Origin: Margaritifera margaritifera
Lineage: Eukaryota; Mollusca; Bivalvia; Unionida; Margaritiferidae
Length of the DNA stretch: 64,000 bases
Assembly (NCBI GenBank): GCA_029931535.1
Contig: JAQPZY010001332.1
Location: forward strand, 992,001 to 1,056,000
Reading direction: 5' to 3'
The notes beneath the pieces were generated by a model. The model was given only the letters and a program-made list of their open reading frames with translations. It was not told the origin of the DNA and made no database searches. Position numbers and translations under genes: made by a program. How positions within the stretch are numbered: position 1 is the first letter of the stretch; each line of letters begins with the position of its first letter. Of the stretch, positions 23,745 through 37,820 are shown piece by piece.

Positions 23745-24672
23745 GCTAAGCTTGCTGACGCTTGTCAAAGATTGTTTTGATGCATGTTGCCACTTTCAAG
23801 GTGACTAGGTGATAATTGTTGATGACATAAATCTTAAGATCTCTGTAACAGGTGCATTTTGGAAAAAAAGGCACTCATCTCTAATGATAAGATACATGAA
23901 TTTTTCTAAAAGTGCAATTGATGTAGTAAAACATCTACATCCATGTACAGTGTTTATCATCTATTGTTTATATAGCAATAATAGGAGACCAATACAAACC
24001 TACTGTTTGATAAATAGTTACATTGATAAAAGTAAGTGTTCTCAAATCATTTAGTTGTAAAAATAAATAAATCACAATAAAACCAATCTAATTTCGAAGT
24101 CAAGCTTTCATTATTGTTGATGTAGACAGCTGAGTCTGTTAGCTATCTGTCTGTCCTAGTATCTCTACTATATGCCCCAAGAGAAAGATGGAAAGACAGA
24201 GCGATTTATTTTGTAAACAAAATTCCTACTTGGATGAATAAAAGAACAAGGAACAGCCTGTAAGTAGTGTGCATCCTACACCACTCCATCATCTTGGTGA
24301 CAGCCCTCTTTCAACAACCTGAAATGCACAGAGCCTTAATGTTAGATGCAAAAATCAATAAATAAATAAATATATAAACAAATAAATGAATAAATTAATC
24401 AATTATTCAGTATTAAACTTACATTCCTTTGTGTTTCTTCTCTGTTTCTTTTTTAATACAAAAAAACAACCTGTTTGACACAAAAAGTCTCAAATCCAAC
24501 TCTATGTAGCTGAATACAGGTGAATTGTTTTGAACATAAGGCAGAATATGGTTCATTACCATGGAAATGGAACTAAATGAAATTAAATATGTGTCCATAC
24601 CACATAAAAATGTCTCCTCCAATATGACGAAAGGCAAAGTTCAATATCAAACATGGGTCTTAAATCTGTATA

Positions 24673-24704
<32 letters not shown>

Positions 24705-25070
24705 GGTGATACATGTACAAAATAATTTGAAAATATTATCCATGGCTAATGAAACAATTAATTGTTCTGCAGAACAATGCATGTTTTGTCATCTGCAAAT
24801 ACAAGCTTGATGAAAATGAGGGTTGCCTTGTATAAAATCTTTAGGTGAGTTTCATTCCTTCAATTTAAATGCCATCAAAATTGTTATCATCAACAAAAAT
24901 GACACTGACAACAAAAACAAAGACTGCTGAATGTCATTAAAAAGTTATACAAAGCAAGCCTCATAGACAAGATAAAATGACTGAAATTTGTTAGACTACA
25001 TGTAATCTTGAAAAAGACAGGACTGACAATTGTGTTACCATCCCTACACCATGGCTGTGAGATTTGGAAC
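23745..25070. other. AT-rich DNA, nothing recognised; (ATT)n near 24675-24705
   Basis: A short ATT microsatellite is the only clear feature. No supported exon. Confidence 0.45.
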
Positions 25071-25740
25071 AAGAGTCTCTCGAAGGAATTGATGCTCTAC
25101 TGGCTGAAAAGAATTTCCAAGAATTCAAGATAACACCCATTTCTTCCTTTTAACTGTTAAGTGTTGAAACCATCTTTGATATTCTTCATGGCTAACATGA
25201 CTTTCAAATTAACTGCTGTGGTGGACATATTACATGTCAACTTGGCACTATTTTCATTTAGGACCAACAAAGCATCATAAAAGTCTCCTGGTGAATACTC
25301 CTGTCAATATGACTTTCTTTTCAGAAGGAGTAGCGATAACAAGATTTTCAAGATGGCCACTGTGGTGGCCATATTGGACATCAGATCAGCACCATTTTCA
25401 TTTAGGACCAACTAGACACCATAAGAAGTCTTTCAGTGAAAACCCCATGTTGATATGACCATCCATTCAGGAGGGGTAGTGATAACAAGATTTTCAAGAT
25501 GGCCACTGTTGCAGTCATATTGGATGTGTGAACGGCACCATTTCATTTAGGACCAACTAGACCATGGGATGAATGTGTGCGTGTAAAGTTTCATGGCAAT
25601 CCTCCAAGTAGTTTAAGAGAAGTAGTGATAACAAACTTGTGCTAACGGACAGACAGATGATGGTTGACAGATGGATGACATACAACAGACTATCCTATTA
25701 GCTCTTCTGTCTATGACCAGTAGAGCTAAAAACTTGACAA
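25070..25740 (+). repeat. ~147-bp tandem-array element (family 1), short copy
   Basis: Complete architecture in one small copy. The head starts AACAAGAGTCTCTCG and includes GATGCTCTACTGGC (25070-25200). Three to four units follow, with TTTCAAGATGGCCACTGT and GACCAACTAGACACCATAAG (25200-25560). The tail has AAAGTTTCATGGCAATCCTC and closes with CTATGACCAGTAGAGCTAAA (25560-25735). GCTCTACTGG in the head and CCAGTAGAGC in the tail are exact inverted complements. Confidence 0.8.
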
Positions 25741-28700
25741 CATGATATAAATGAATTGTCCAAATTTCAAGATGTACAAGATGGTTGCAAAACAGTGTAC
25801 AAGGCTTACCTCAAAATACAAGATCAGATATGTGTGAATCCATGATAGGCTTATATAAACTTCCACTGGAAATACATTCAAGAAAACTTCTTTTTTTCCA
25901 AACTGTGCACTCTCCCAAACCAGGTAATATCTAAACAAATTTTTCATGGAAGAATATTCTTATTCATAGAAAATACCTCCAAAACATAAACAAGTTCTAT
26001 CCCAGTTGTCTTTCAAATATTGAGAATATATAATCTTCTCAGTACTATAAAAACTTACATTAATATCGGTGTGTTTCCTCAGGGGCAATCATAAACATGA
26101 TTGGTGAACAATTCCATTTGTCTATATCAAAACCAGCTCTGATTACAAAGAATTCACTCAAGACTGATTCTGTAAGATTTAGACAGCTACATGTACAAAA
26201 GGAACAGTGCTATTCCACCTTATATTCTTTACCTAAAAACTACCAGGAGCAAACTTTGATTGATCTTATTGCACAGCTATAGACACTAGTACTGCAAACC
26301 AATGTTCAAAATAACCTCCCTGTAACTATAAATATATTGATCTACTTCAGCATATTGCATGTATATGCCTTAGTACACTACCATTAATGGACAATTTAAT
26401 GACATATGTTCTTAATAAATATGGAGTGTCCGCACAGGTTCAACTGATGCAAAGTGATGAGGAACATTTCTTACTGAAATTGCAACGAAAAGCAGGACAG
26501 ATATTTACAGGTGTCGATAAAATGATATTATTGGCACTAAAACAGTAAAACAGTAAAACTCCATCCAGTTAGTGGCTGATCCAGCTTCACTCTGGGCTCA
26601 GGCTCAATTTAAAAAATTAATTGTATAATAATTATTTGAAAGAAAGGGTAACATTGATATGCGAAAAATGAATCATTTTTATTTGAAGAGTTTATTCAGA
26701 ACTGAAGATTACAGGGTCACATCCATGTGATGTCCACACATCATCACCACTCTCACCACTAGAAATCATGCAAAATCTAAAATATCAGGTCCAAATTGTA
26801 AATTAGCAGTACTAGAACTTGGCAAATAAAAAAAAATCAGTTATCATACTAAAATTTACCAAACTGAATCTGTCGCATGTTATTTGATCAATTGCTAGTC
26901 AGTACAGCTCTGGACAAAAACCTGCTGCTCCACTGCTACGTGCTGCAGCTCCGCTCGGCACTCCAAAGCCCTGCATATATGTATATATTGTGTCCGTAAT
27001 GTTATACTTTTTTGTTCGTTTGTTTCTTGCGTTGTATATAAAATTTCCACTTCAGAGGGAATAAAGAAAGAAAAAACGTTGACTATCTATTGACCATAAC
27101 AAATACTGGCAATATTCACATAGGCTTTCCAAGCATTGTTACCTATTCAACACTCTATGACTATGATTTATTGTTCACTTTCATAAGTTCACAAGCAAAT
27201 TTGTCCTCAGGTAGTATGTGAAAAATCATTTTATCCAATTGTATGCAGAAAATACATTCAAAGATGATGCAGTACAGAGTTTAAAATTCCACTCATCTGC
27301 TTGTACTGACAAACAGCTGGTGGATAAGAATGTGTGGATTTTTCATGAACAAACAAAAGAAATGATAGTCACAGAAAAATCTCCTGAACTAGAGAACTAG
27401 TAGCAACTGAAAATATTGATAGGAAGACAGTGTTTTCTGATTTTTTTAAATAAAAAAAAAATGGAATGAAAATTCATTAAGCCCAAAGTTCAGGACCCAG
27501 AAACATCAAGCTGTGACCTAGCAGTTTTCTATATTAAACATTGTATGACTCAGTCTTGATAAATAAATAAGCATTGATAAATAAGAAAAGTCAAGATTTA
27601 ATGTGTTCTTAATGGGCTATATTGGCACTCAAGTACTTTTCAAGTCATATAAATATGCACCTTGTAGTATGCTTTCATGTTCATGCACATCTATCCTTAA
27701 ACTTTCATTATTTACTTGTATCTGACCTTGGATCCAGGGCCCGCCACCCCCACCCCCACAATGGGAGTTAAGGATGACACTCCTCTTGCAGAGGTTTACT
27801 CTGAGGAAAACTAACAATAATATTTAATGAATTTTCACCCAGTGGTTTAGGAGATGCGGTTACAGAGAGATAGCTGGATGGATGAATGGACGGTATCATA
27901 ATATTGCCATCACAATTTTTAAGAAAGCATTGGGATAGTTGCAACCACCTACTGCTATACAAGGTAAAACTCTGTAAAAATTTTGCAATTACATGTACCA
28001 CAAAAATAACTAAAACACTGTGTCACTATATACATGTACTGATACAAATATGAACATCATTTTACCCATCTTAAAGACAAAGAATCTGCCTGTAGCCAAC
28101 AATTCAAAACATAATTCATTTAATTAATATACTGGAAGTATAAAATGAAATTTCTGAATACATAAAGTTCTAAATAAAAAACAATGAGGTAGAAGTCAAC
28201 AAATGTAACTCTTTCATTGCACATCAAATTATAAGTATTAGTTTATGATCATGATACACTTTTACCTGCCAAGTATTTAAGAACAAGGATTTCATGGAAC
28301 TCTTTGTCCTACTTGAGAACATAACTATGCTGCCACATGCTAATCATTGCAAAAAGGCAGTGAGACACGCTAAAACTTAAACACAAAAATTAATTTACGT
28401 GCCAACACATGAAACATTATACAAACACCTGTACATGTCGCACCATGGTTATGCAGGTGACATATCAAAACTTGCTATGTTTGATTCAGTCAAGCATCGA
28501 AGCAAGAAACCTTTACAAAAATCAAAATCAAGGTACCATTGTCTTACTGACTGAGAGTTGGTAAAGACTCCAATGGAACTTGTTTGAGAATGTTGAAAGA
28601 ACTCTTTGAATCCACTGTTGATGAACTTGGCTGAGAGTGCATAGAGTAAAAAAAGGTTAGGTTTGCAATCATTTGCACACAGTTAAGGTTTGCAACCACT

Positions 28701-29918
28701 GGTAGCAAGGTTTACACTCAATGTTCATTGGTGGAGAAAATACACATGACACTGTTTCATATCAGAAATTACCTACTGTATTTATCTGTATGTAACACAT
28801 AACTGCAAATAGCACTGAATTGTATCTACTTGTACTGTTACATAATTTTCCAGCAAATCAAGTTCTATGCTGTTTGCATGAAAGAGGAGGTAGACTGAAC
28901 AGTTAGACCCTAATCTATCAACATATGTGACACCAGATCTGGATTTACTGTGTAGCTGGATTAGTGATACCTGAGGATCAATAGGGTAATGAGAATGTAC
29001 ACCCTCTTGATCAAAATCAGGAAAAAGTGAATGAGTAAAAAATGACTAAATCTCTTCATAATCTATTTTAAGAATCCAGTCTGCTGAGGGACTTTTATAT
29101 GTTTAATTTCATAAACATACACAAAGATTCTGCTGTTGCTGTAAAAATATTATTGTTTAAGTATTCAGCATTTAAGCTTGCTTGAACTTAAGTTTTTAGT
29201 TTGATTTAAGATTTACACAAATTGCTTTTAATTCTACTGCATGCTTAGTGTCTTAATTTTGTAGTTACATGTACTTGTAGAATCTACTCTTCAGTGTATG
29301 TTTATTTTACTCACCTTAACTTATTTGTTTTAATTAACTTCTTACTTAAATTATGTGTCATAATCAGATAAATATAAATATATTGCTTGCTATATATTTT
29401 CAAGTACATGCACCTCTGTCCTTAAAACTGTGTCATTTATGTGAACAAAAGAACTGTTTTATGTTTTCCCATAATGTCTATCTCACTTACTAACACTTGC
29501 ATATTTCATTTCATGCATGTAATTTTTAATAAGTTTATTCTTGTACGTTTATTTCATCAGCATGAAATTTTAGGCTTGAAAAATATGATTATTGTATCTC
29601 ACTTTCAAATGTAGAGGAATTAAATATAAATTTTATGATTCCAAGATAATGTTACAAATAATTGTTATAATTGTAATTTTTGTAGTTGGTGAATAGTTCC
29701 GATGAGCTAATGTTTCTTGCTTTTGTAATATGGAAATAGTGACTTGAAATAAAAATTGTCTATTGTCTATTGTCCATCACTAACATTCCAGTGACCAAAC
29801 CTAATCAAAATCAACAAGATTAACTGGCCATGAGATATTCTAAGGAGCTCAGCAAAATGAAGTTGTTTATTATGTTTCTTCTGTCTTAACTCTCCATAAA
29901 ATGAACAAAATACACATA
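25740..29918. other. Long AT-rich stretch without supported genes
   Basis: No splice-bounded or family-matching coding region was found. Around 26930-27070 the sequence ends AAAATTTCCACTTCAGAGGG followed by AATAAAG and A-rich DNA, which looks like the 3' end of a LINE, but no RT was seen upstream. A frame at 27218-27400 (ends EKSPELEN) is of unknown meaning. CCACCCCCACCCCCAC near 27745 is low complexity. Confidence 0.4.
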
Positions 29919-31568
29919 CAGTAAAGATTGTTTATAATGTTTCAGAGGGGACTGGGATTTTAGAACATTATAACTGAGAAACGTTATATCCAAATTCATT
30001 TATTTTCAAAATATTTATGTACTTATCCAAGTCAATGACGTTCAACATATATGTAGCAAACAATTTATACTGGTATGAGTACTGTCAAAACTCGCATGTA
30101 ATGGTAATAAAATTTTCAAGAAACAACATACATTTGTATAAATACATCTTATCATGAAGAGAAAAAAAAGATAAATCAGTAAGTTTTACCATATGATGAA
30201 AGTATCAACCTACATGTATATGTATCAGCCAGTGAATCATAAAAATAACTTGTATGTGAAAACGTCTTGGTTCAATAACTTAATGACTAGTAAAATAGTC
30301 CTCTATTTCTTTGGATGAAGAGAAATTCTCAATAGTCATCTGTTTTCTATTAATCTGAAAATACTTACTCATGTGTTTCTGCAGAAATCAAAGACTCAAA
30401 AACCATCATGGACCACATTTGATCTCTTTATTACTTATAACACCTCAAAAAACATCCTGCATTTGGCCTAAACTCTCCAGATTGCAACAATAAAGTAATC
30501 AATTAACAACTTGTTGTGTACACATGTTAGCCTTAATCCCATTACTCAGCCACACATCACTGCACCAGTTGCAATGACTTCTGGAACTGGTATCCAGTAG
30601 ACTGGTTCTGGCTGGTTTCTGTAATGCATGCATAGAACACGTGAAAATACTGTTCTTTTTCTTTCAGTTTTTTTAAATAAAAAATCTGTTAGTTTTCAAA
30701 TGCGGTAGATTTCAACTATAAAACGGTATGTGCAGTAGACAACCTTAAAAACTTTATTTTTGTTCTACCGCTGGTAGAATCACATGTATGTTAAAGCCAA
30801 GCGAGCACTAATTATAGGTAACCCAGGCAATCTGTTCCCCATTGGTACGTCACATGCTTCGCTTTGTACACTAAGTGTACAGCTTTTGATAGAATTTGAT
30901 AGAAGCATGGTAAGTAAATGATCTTCATTAGGGCAAGGGACATACATGTACATGGGGATACATATTAATAATTGACTAGTCTTTGAACAACTTGAAAATA
31001 AAATGCTGCATTTCATCAATGCGATCAAAGTTTTCTCAGGCAAATTCGTTTTTTTTTTTGACAAGCCCAAACTCAGTTATAAAAAATAAGTTAATCTTTG
31101 CAGTAAATATTAAAATTTGTTCCTTGCAAGAGTCTAAGTTATGGTAGATTACAACAGGTTTTATATGCAAAACTGTACACAGGTTTAATATACAAAAAAT
31201 CAAACTAGTTTTGGGGCCCATGACTGCTCTGCCCAGGGGCACAGAATTTGTTGGCGGGCATGCTTAGAATAAACAAGGCCCAATCTGAAATTAGATGGTC
31301 CCTGGGCGTCAGACTATTGGATTTTAGCACTGACCGCCATTGTTTATGTGGCTTCGGCGCATCAGGTGATAAAAACAATATAATTGAGCTAATTTTCTCA
31401 GACGGACCACACAAGTCAAACTTTATAACCAATTAAATGTTCTAACTAAGAAACATTATAACAAAGCCTTTGGAATACATATTAGTTAGGAATTTGGCTG
31501 GGGAATTTACTCAGACATTATAACAGAGAAAACGTTGTATCCAAGAACGTAATAAACAATCTTTACTG
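29919..31568. mobile_element. Non-autonomous pogo/Tigger-like DNA transposon
   Basis: Exact inverted ends CAGTAAAGATTGTTTAT at 29919 and, inverted, at 31552-31568, both bordered by TA. The next ~50 bp are also related in inverted orientation (AACATTATAACTGAGAAACG versus ACATTATAACAGAGAAAACG). The ~1.65-kb interior has no recognisable transposase. Confidence 0.75.
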
Positions 31569-31569
31569 T

Positions 31570-32700
31570 ATAATATGTATTTCACACAAAAATCAAAATC
31601 ATATTCCTTCTATGTACTGATCTTATCAGTGCAATTGTATACATATTACTTGAATCAAGCCCACTCCCTAGGAAGCTGTATGACTAAATATGTGTTCCTA
31701 GCAACTTAAGTAAACCTCCTTATGACTGAAGCAATGAAATACTGAATCTTACATGTTTTAAAGATCCTCAAATTTTGTAAGGTAATGTAACCAGGACATT
31801 TATAAAAGAGATAAAGATCCCAAGATTGGCAATATCAAAATGGGAACACAGGGAAATTTATCTTATCTGACATGATGTATTATGCAATAAATAATCTAAT
31901 TACCTCTTTTAGATTTTTTTGCATGCATTTTACAAGCAATAAAAACTTTCACTGCAGGTAGCAAACAAGATGATGAATTAGTTCTTTTATCCCTTTGTTT
32001 GACAACAAGTCCTTGAAGATTAGCAAGAGAAAAATTCATTATGTACGACATATTTCATGGATAGGAGGTGTTGTACACTTTCTAGTGACTTGCACACTTT
32101 CTGGTGACTTGCACACTTTCTAGCAAGGTATGATTCCTAGACATGTATAGTGGTTTTACTGTACGTTTGCTACCAATAGCTGAAAGCATACACCTTCCCA
32201 TGAAGTAAAGTGATTTTGAAAGTTGCCATCCAGCACTGCTTCCTTGAAAAAAATTGCAGTCCCAGAAGTAAAACTAGGAGTCCCGCATTGTTGTGTCACC
32301 AAAATATATGTCGTCAGATTGCTAATGTTCATTCATTGTGAATATTTAGTATTATAATAAATGACTGCAAAATAAAGGCAGTTGATAACCGTGATAATTG
32401 TGACTGGGATGTTACAATTCTCAATTGCTTTACCTTGTCATTCTTTAATTTTCTGTACTACTAGAAGGATTCAAGGAAGAGATTACACTTTCTTTTCTAT
32501 ATTAATTTATTTAATTACTTTAATTCCATTTCCGATCAATAAATTTGCCAAGACACTGAAGAAGAAACAAGTGACCATATTCCATTCACTATTTTTCATT
32601 TCATCATTAAGCAATACAGCATACTACATTCACTTTTTTCTTAAAGAAACTTTAACAAATTCCTCCACCGCTGGTTTAGGATCAAAATCCTAAAGTTTTG
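31570..32700. other. No gene recognised; 19-bp tandem repeat at ~32073-32127
   Basis: The short array repeats ACACTTTCTAGTGACTTGC about 2.7 times. Nothing else classifiable. The left end of the hAT remnant to the right probably lies somewhere here but could not be fixed. Confidence 0.45.
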
Positions 32701-32739
32701 GACCTTCCTCGATCACCCTTATCAACTCTGTTACAGTTT

Positions 32740-34960
32740 TTGTTTTAAACGTTCATAACCCTTTGTTTTGATGCAATTATGTGCTCACAAGCCACTGATG
32801 TTATAATTGAAACCAGCAACACTTCAGCTAAAACAGCAAAGTCTGGAAACAAGTCTGGGTACCTCCTGAACACGGCTAAGCATGCATACTCATCCCTCCA
32901 TGAACCAGAAAAAGTCATCCTCCATTCTTCCACTTTTAACAAAATCTGTCTTCCAAACCATAAAATGCTCCAAGTTCTGTGAGTGCCTCTGTTCCACGAT
33001 TGTCTCTTGATGTGTCTCTGGGAATACAGGAAGGATTGAGGATACTATTAAAAGTTGCAAAATGTGCATTATGGAACCTCAACTCCAAGTTTGACATCAG
33101 TGCATTCAAGTAATCAATCCTGATACTGGATCCTAGTATACTGTATATCCTGAATTTTCACACCACAACAATTTCCATTATCAAACAGTTCATATGCCTT
33201 TGCAAGTTCCTTTCCATTATTAGTCTTCAAGTGCTCTAGCTTTGTTATGGTACTGTCTAGCATAATATTTACATCAGAAATTCAATAACGTCCCTCTGGA
33301 ATATCTCGACAACTTCGCAACCACACCAAACACATCCCTCATGAAGGCTGTGGTCAGAATCAAGTTAACATTCCTCACTTTGCTGAACAGCCTGTTTGCT
33401 TCTGGTGCACCACTGGCTTCCTTATTCTCCAGAGCAACATGAAGAGGTTGGTAGATGTCAGACACTGCATTGACTGCAGCCTCGGAGGAAAACCATCTGA
33501 AACTTGCTGCTACCTTCAGTGTGACATGTCGCATATCCTCCACCCTCAGTTCATTGTAGCACACAACAGAGCTGTAGAATATATAAACTTGCTTCCGTTT
33601 CAGCTGGTAGTCATTAAATAAGAAACATCCTTACATTCCTGACGGGCAGTCAGTGCCAGTAACTTGTGCTACATAGTCCACCTGTATAATCCTAGAACAG
33701 TGTTCTTGACGTAACTTTGTAACAACACCAATGTGTTTCCCAGTCATGACTGAAGTGCCATCACTAGCTAAAGTCACAAGCTTATTCACTGGGATTCTTT
33801 TTGTTTAAATAATCTAATTATCTTAGACAATATTGTCTTTGCCTTCCCGTCATGAACAGCTGCACAGTTATAGAAGTGAATGACTGGATTCCTACAATTT
33901 GCTGACAAACACTAGATGTATATATTTAGCTTCTTGTGCAATGTCACCTCAGTACTCTCATCTACAATCAGTCCTATAAAATCTGATGTATGAATGTCCC
34001 TGTTCACTTTCTCCTCTTCTGTGGAATTGATTGCATCCAACATCTCTATTTTGGCTTGCTCACCAAAGTACACTTTGGAGGAATCTTGAGGAGCAGGACA
34101 TCCATTTAGTATCTGAAAGATAAAGATAAATTCACCATCATCACAGGGTAAAAACCTATATTTGTTTATGTTACGTGCATATGTCTTTGTACAATGACAG
34201 TATTTTTCAAGTTTGGTAAAAAAGAGAAATATCTGAAAATGTCATTGTATTTGGACAAGATATCTACCAAGTTTTGTTAATGTAACCTTAGAATTTGATA
34301 TATAAATAGATAAATAAAGTACAAAATACTAAATAGCATATTAACAGATGAAATAAATGAGCATCAAAAAGATATTATTAACAGTATATATAATGGAAAA
34401 AAATATCTGAAGAATTATAATATTTTTTTTAAATGAAATATTTTAGCTTTCAGAATAATAAGAAACTCGGATCCACTGCATATATAACATAAATGACATT
34501 GTAAAAATTATTGTCCTGTATCAAAAAAGAATATTTTTCTTTTTAGAAAGCTTTCAAACCTGTTTATGTTCTAAAACAATAAATTCAGATATAAAAATGT
34601 TACCTGAAATTCAATTAATTTGACAAACTGGTTCATTGGCTGGCCTTGTTGAGCGAAGTAGAACATGGTTTTGATCTGGGCCTCTTGCACCCATTAGAGT
34701 CTCTTTCTAATCACACTTTCAGCAACAACCGGCATAGTAGTTTTCTTGTCCTTACCCCTTATGCGCTTGAACGGCAAATATATGATCCTTTGACCTCATG
34801 CCTAGTACATGTTGAACTTTGCAAGTTCGGTGTACCTTGGGTTGCCATTGCATTTTTCCTTCCACAGTCGCGACACCATGTGCATAAAGCTAATAATGTT
34901 CCACTGTTTGTTTCTTTTTCCGGCCCATGAGAATGTCCTATTCCATTGTTCATTCCGCTA
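32740..34960 (-). pseudogene. hAT-superfamily transposase (zinc-finger/hAT type), two exons, decayed
   Basis: Minus-strand exon 1 (about 34960-34604) shows a zinc-finger-like N-terminal region (CTWCRDCGRKN...). The intron 34603-34113 has a clear donor (TTTCAG|GTAACA) and acceptor (TTATCTTTCAG|ATACTA). Exon 2 carries, in order, FIGLIVDESTEVTLHKKLN (the DxSTE-type first catalytic aspartate block of hAT enzymes, near 33990), an ASDG-type block with VMTGKHIGVV (near 33765), KVAASFRWFSSEAAVNAV (near 33500) and the C-terminal hAT dimerisation-like end YPDLFPDFAVLAEVLLVS (near 32855). A TAG in exon 2 near 33915 and several frame changes show it is dead. Terminal inverted repeats were not located. 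This may be an old transposon or a lapsed domesticated copy. Confidence 0.65.
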
Positions 34961-35938
34961 ATGTCTCAGTCTCTTTGGCATTCTCTTTTCTTTATCTCCT
35001 TGTCTGCTAAGATCTAACCTATGTGGCTTCACCTAATTCCATTAAAATCATTTGAACTTTGTCTGATAGCATGCACACAACATGACTGATACTCGCTTTG
35101 AAGAAATGGATCAATTAAAAAGGAAATTCACAGACAAAAAAAACTTGCATTCCAAGGACTCAGATATTGAAATTTTCATGTGTCCAAAAATGAAAAGTAT
35201 GTGTGCTTTTATGCAGATTTTGGCATCCTGGAAAACCCTGAGCACAGTGTGTTATCATCTTACAGAAATACATGTACCAACCAATGCCATTGATTTTCTA
35301 GCAGATCATAAAATGATGAAGAAAAATAAAGCATTTAAACCAGCCATTACCAACCAAGCAGGCAAAATTTTCTGAAAACAATGATTTTTTTTAGATCTTC
35401 CTCACATTAATAATCAAAATATAAGAAGAATTTCCAAGAACAACTATCACCATAAAAGAAGAATAAAATCACAAGACACACCCCTATTGATCAAACAAAA
35501 TTTATTCACAATTCTTTTTACTTATTTTTTTTCTGTATAGTTTCTAAATTTACAATAACAAAATGTTTAGCAACAAACTGAATTTTAAGCAATAGGAATG
35601 TAATTTTTGTGCTGAATTATTTCTTGATTAAAGCTTGTGATGTGAGTGAAAAATTATTCTTAAATGTGAGAGTTTCCAAATTTGTTAGTAATGAGACTTT
35701 TTGTCAATGGTCACCTGCTACATTGTTCAATTAGACCCTACTGTTTATCTTCAATACAGTAGACCATGTCAGTTTTCATATACAAAGACTTCAAATGTCT
35801 GGTTATTCTGAGCTATGGTACTGTACTAAACTGCAAAGGCATTTAACGATTGGCAATCAACTAGGTTTATCATCCCTGACAGTTTGCACAAATACATACT
35901 CAGTCTTGTTGCTGAGTACTGAACCCTATTAAATAAGC
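34960..35938. other. AT-rich DNA, nothing recognised
   Basis: A frame at 35082-35375 is open but lacks recognised similarity or splice sites. It may be part of the flank of the hAT remnant. Confidence 0.4.
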
Positions 35939-36223
35939 AAATTTGTGTGTGTGTGTTTGTGTGTATGGGTAAATATAATTTGAATGATGTAATATTTACC
36001 TGTTGGTATTGCATAGCTCATTATTCTGGGATGGAATTACTATCATCCTTATAATAAGAATTCATCCTCAAAAAGATGAACCTCCACAGAGAGTTCTGGA
36101 AATAATCCAGAACATAACACAGATCCAGCCTGCTAAAGTCCCCAGTGAATGTGCCTCATCTTTTTCAGGACCAGACTACTCATGGGGCAACAGAGTGGGG
36201 TAGGAGGAAGAAATCTGGCAATA

Positions 36224-36330
36224 CTGACAGGTAAGTGTTACATCAATAAAATATGTTTATTCCTTCCCCCCCCCCCCCAAATACATTTTAATATCAATAA
36301 TACATTACCTGTTGGTATTGCATAGCTGAA
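36224..36330. repeat. Internal complementary region of DIRS-like element 2
   Basis: ACAGGTAAGTGTTACATCAA (left half) is the near reverse complement of the left outer end at ~35970-36005. ATACATTACCTGTTGGTATT (right half) complements the right outer end at ~41695-41720. A run of about 14 C separates them, mirroring the G-rich or GT-rich left terminus. Confidence 0.75.
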
Positions 36331-36731
36331 CTTGCCAATGCGGTGGGAGGCTAATGGCCTCGAGAACTAGTATAAATAAAGACGTACTCACACTTACTGT
36401 AGGAAAGTCCACTACTGTAAGTTAGAATCTGCTTGTTACTTTTTGTACCATGACTATGGGCCCTAAAAAATAAACGTTTTACTCTGGTGTCTTCCTAGGG
36501 TAACCAGGTCCACCACAGAGTTCAAGGTCTCCAGAAGAGATAAATACTGGTGAGCCAAAAACCATTTCATGGCTCTAAGCACTTCCAACTGGGCCAGGAT
36601 CCTGTCCACTTTGTCCCGTCAGACATGGCCTAATCCTGTTTGTGAGGAATACCCATGTATAAGAAATCTTAGGATGGGACAAGCTCTGATTTCTCTGTGC
36701 AGGGTAAAAGGCACAGCCAGGTCACTATGGA

Positions 36732-37820
36732 TCAACAGTGGGACAGATCATAACTTAGGGACTCTAAGTGGCCATTGTGAATCAACCAGTCATTGAAATA
36801 CTGGAGAATAGGAATCCCCAGTGACCTTTGGTGGACATCAACTACTTCCGTTACCCTGGATAACACTCTGGGCACAGAGGCTAGACCGAACAACAGAGGG
36901 CAAAATTGAAAGACCTCCCCATCCAAGCAGAACCAGAGGTACTTCATGTGTGGAAGAAAAATGGGGATGTGAAGGTAGGTATCATGGAAATCAATGAAGA
37001 CTGCACAGTCAATGGGTCTGATGGCAAGTGTGACTGAGGCTGCAGCCACCATTTTGAAAGGTTCCTCCCATAGAAACTTGTTTAAGGTGGAAAGGTCTAT
37101 GTTTAGCCAAAACTTTCCTACTTTTTTTTGAAACCAGGAAGACCCAGGAGTAGAAGGCCAGAGACTAGTTGTTTTAATACCCTTCCTACTGCACCCTTCT
37201 GTAGAAAGGAGTTGACATCTTCCTTGAAACGCATCTGATTCGGCAGGTGGAACTGCAGGGGGAAGGTCAGGCTGACCATGCTTCCTGGACAATTTTGACT
37301 GACCAGTAACGGATGTGAGGGACGTGTGTTGCTGGTCCCCCAGGTCCTGGGAAACCACTGAGGAGATGAGACCTCCGAAGAGGGATTATGCCTCCAGAGA
37401 AGCAGCCTGAAGGAGGTTCTTACTGTATCGAGCAAAACCTTTGAAAGCTTTCCAGACCTGTATCCCTGCAGAGATGGAGCAACTCCACCGATAGTGCCAT
37501 GGATATTGATAGCACATGCCAAGATGTTTTGGTGACTGCTTCCAGCAAGCACTGAAGCACAACTGGGGACAGCAATTCCTCCTTCAGCAGGCTTAAGGAA
37601 GCTGCAGAAAATAGGTTGCCGTGACAGGCTATGGTAACCAGTGACCTACCTTTGACCTCCAAAGCTTCCAGTGTCTCAACAGAGAGGCAGGCCCAGGTCC
37701 CTGAAGAAATGCCCACTTGTGATGCCCTGGAATCCAAGATGGGAGGTTTAAGGGGTCATACAGGGGTGTGAATCCTGTCACTAGCTGGGTAGCTGGGGAG
37801 GTCAAAGGACTCAACACAAG
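36732..37820 (-). pseudogene. Reverse transcriptase of DIRS-like element 2
   Basis: In the 37358-36732 frame the RT blocks of DIRS elements are in order: WFQKKVGKFWLNIDLSTLN, KMVAAASVTLAI, CAVFIDFHDTYLHIPI, FCPLLFGLASVPRVLSRV and ILQYFNDWLI. The catalytic box usually written YxDD reads YFND here, so one catalytic aspartate is lost. Upstream frames (to about 37820) carry the linker from the gag-like ORF and are shifted relative to each other. RNase H begins after 36730 but is cut off by the deletion that removes the recombinase. Confidence 0.7.

Noticed and set aside
25234..25458. Plus-strand frame with HFHLGPT repeats, also near 42583 and 44340
   Set aside because: The peptide repeats come from the ~147-bp array units; frame and stops differ between units.
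32220..35260. Terminal inverted repeats for the hAT remnant at 32.7-34.96 kb
   Set aside because: Candidate ends near 32229 (CAGCACTGCTTCC) and 35237 (AAAACCCTG) do not pair convincingly and have no matching flank.
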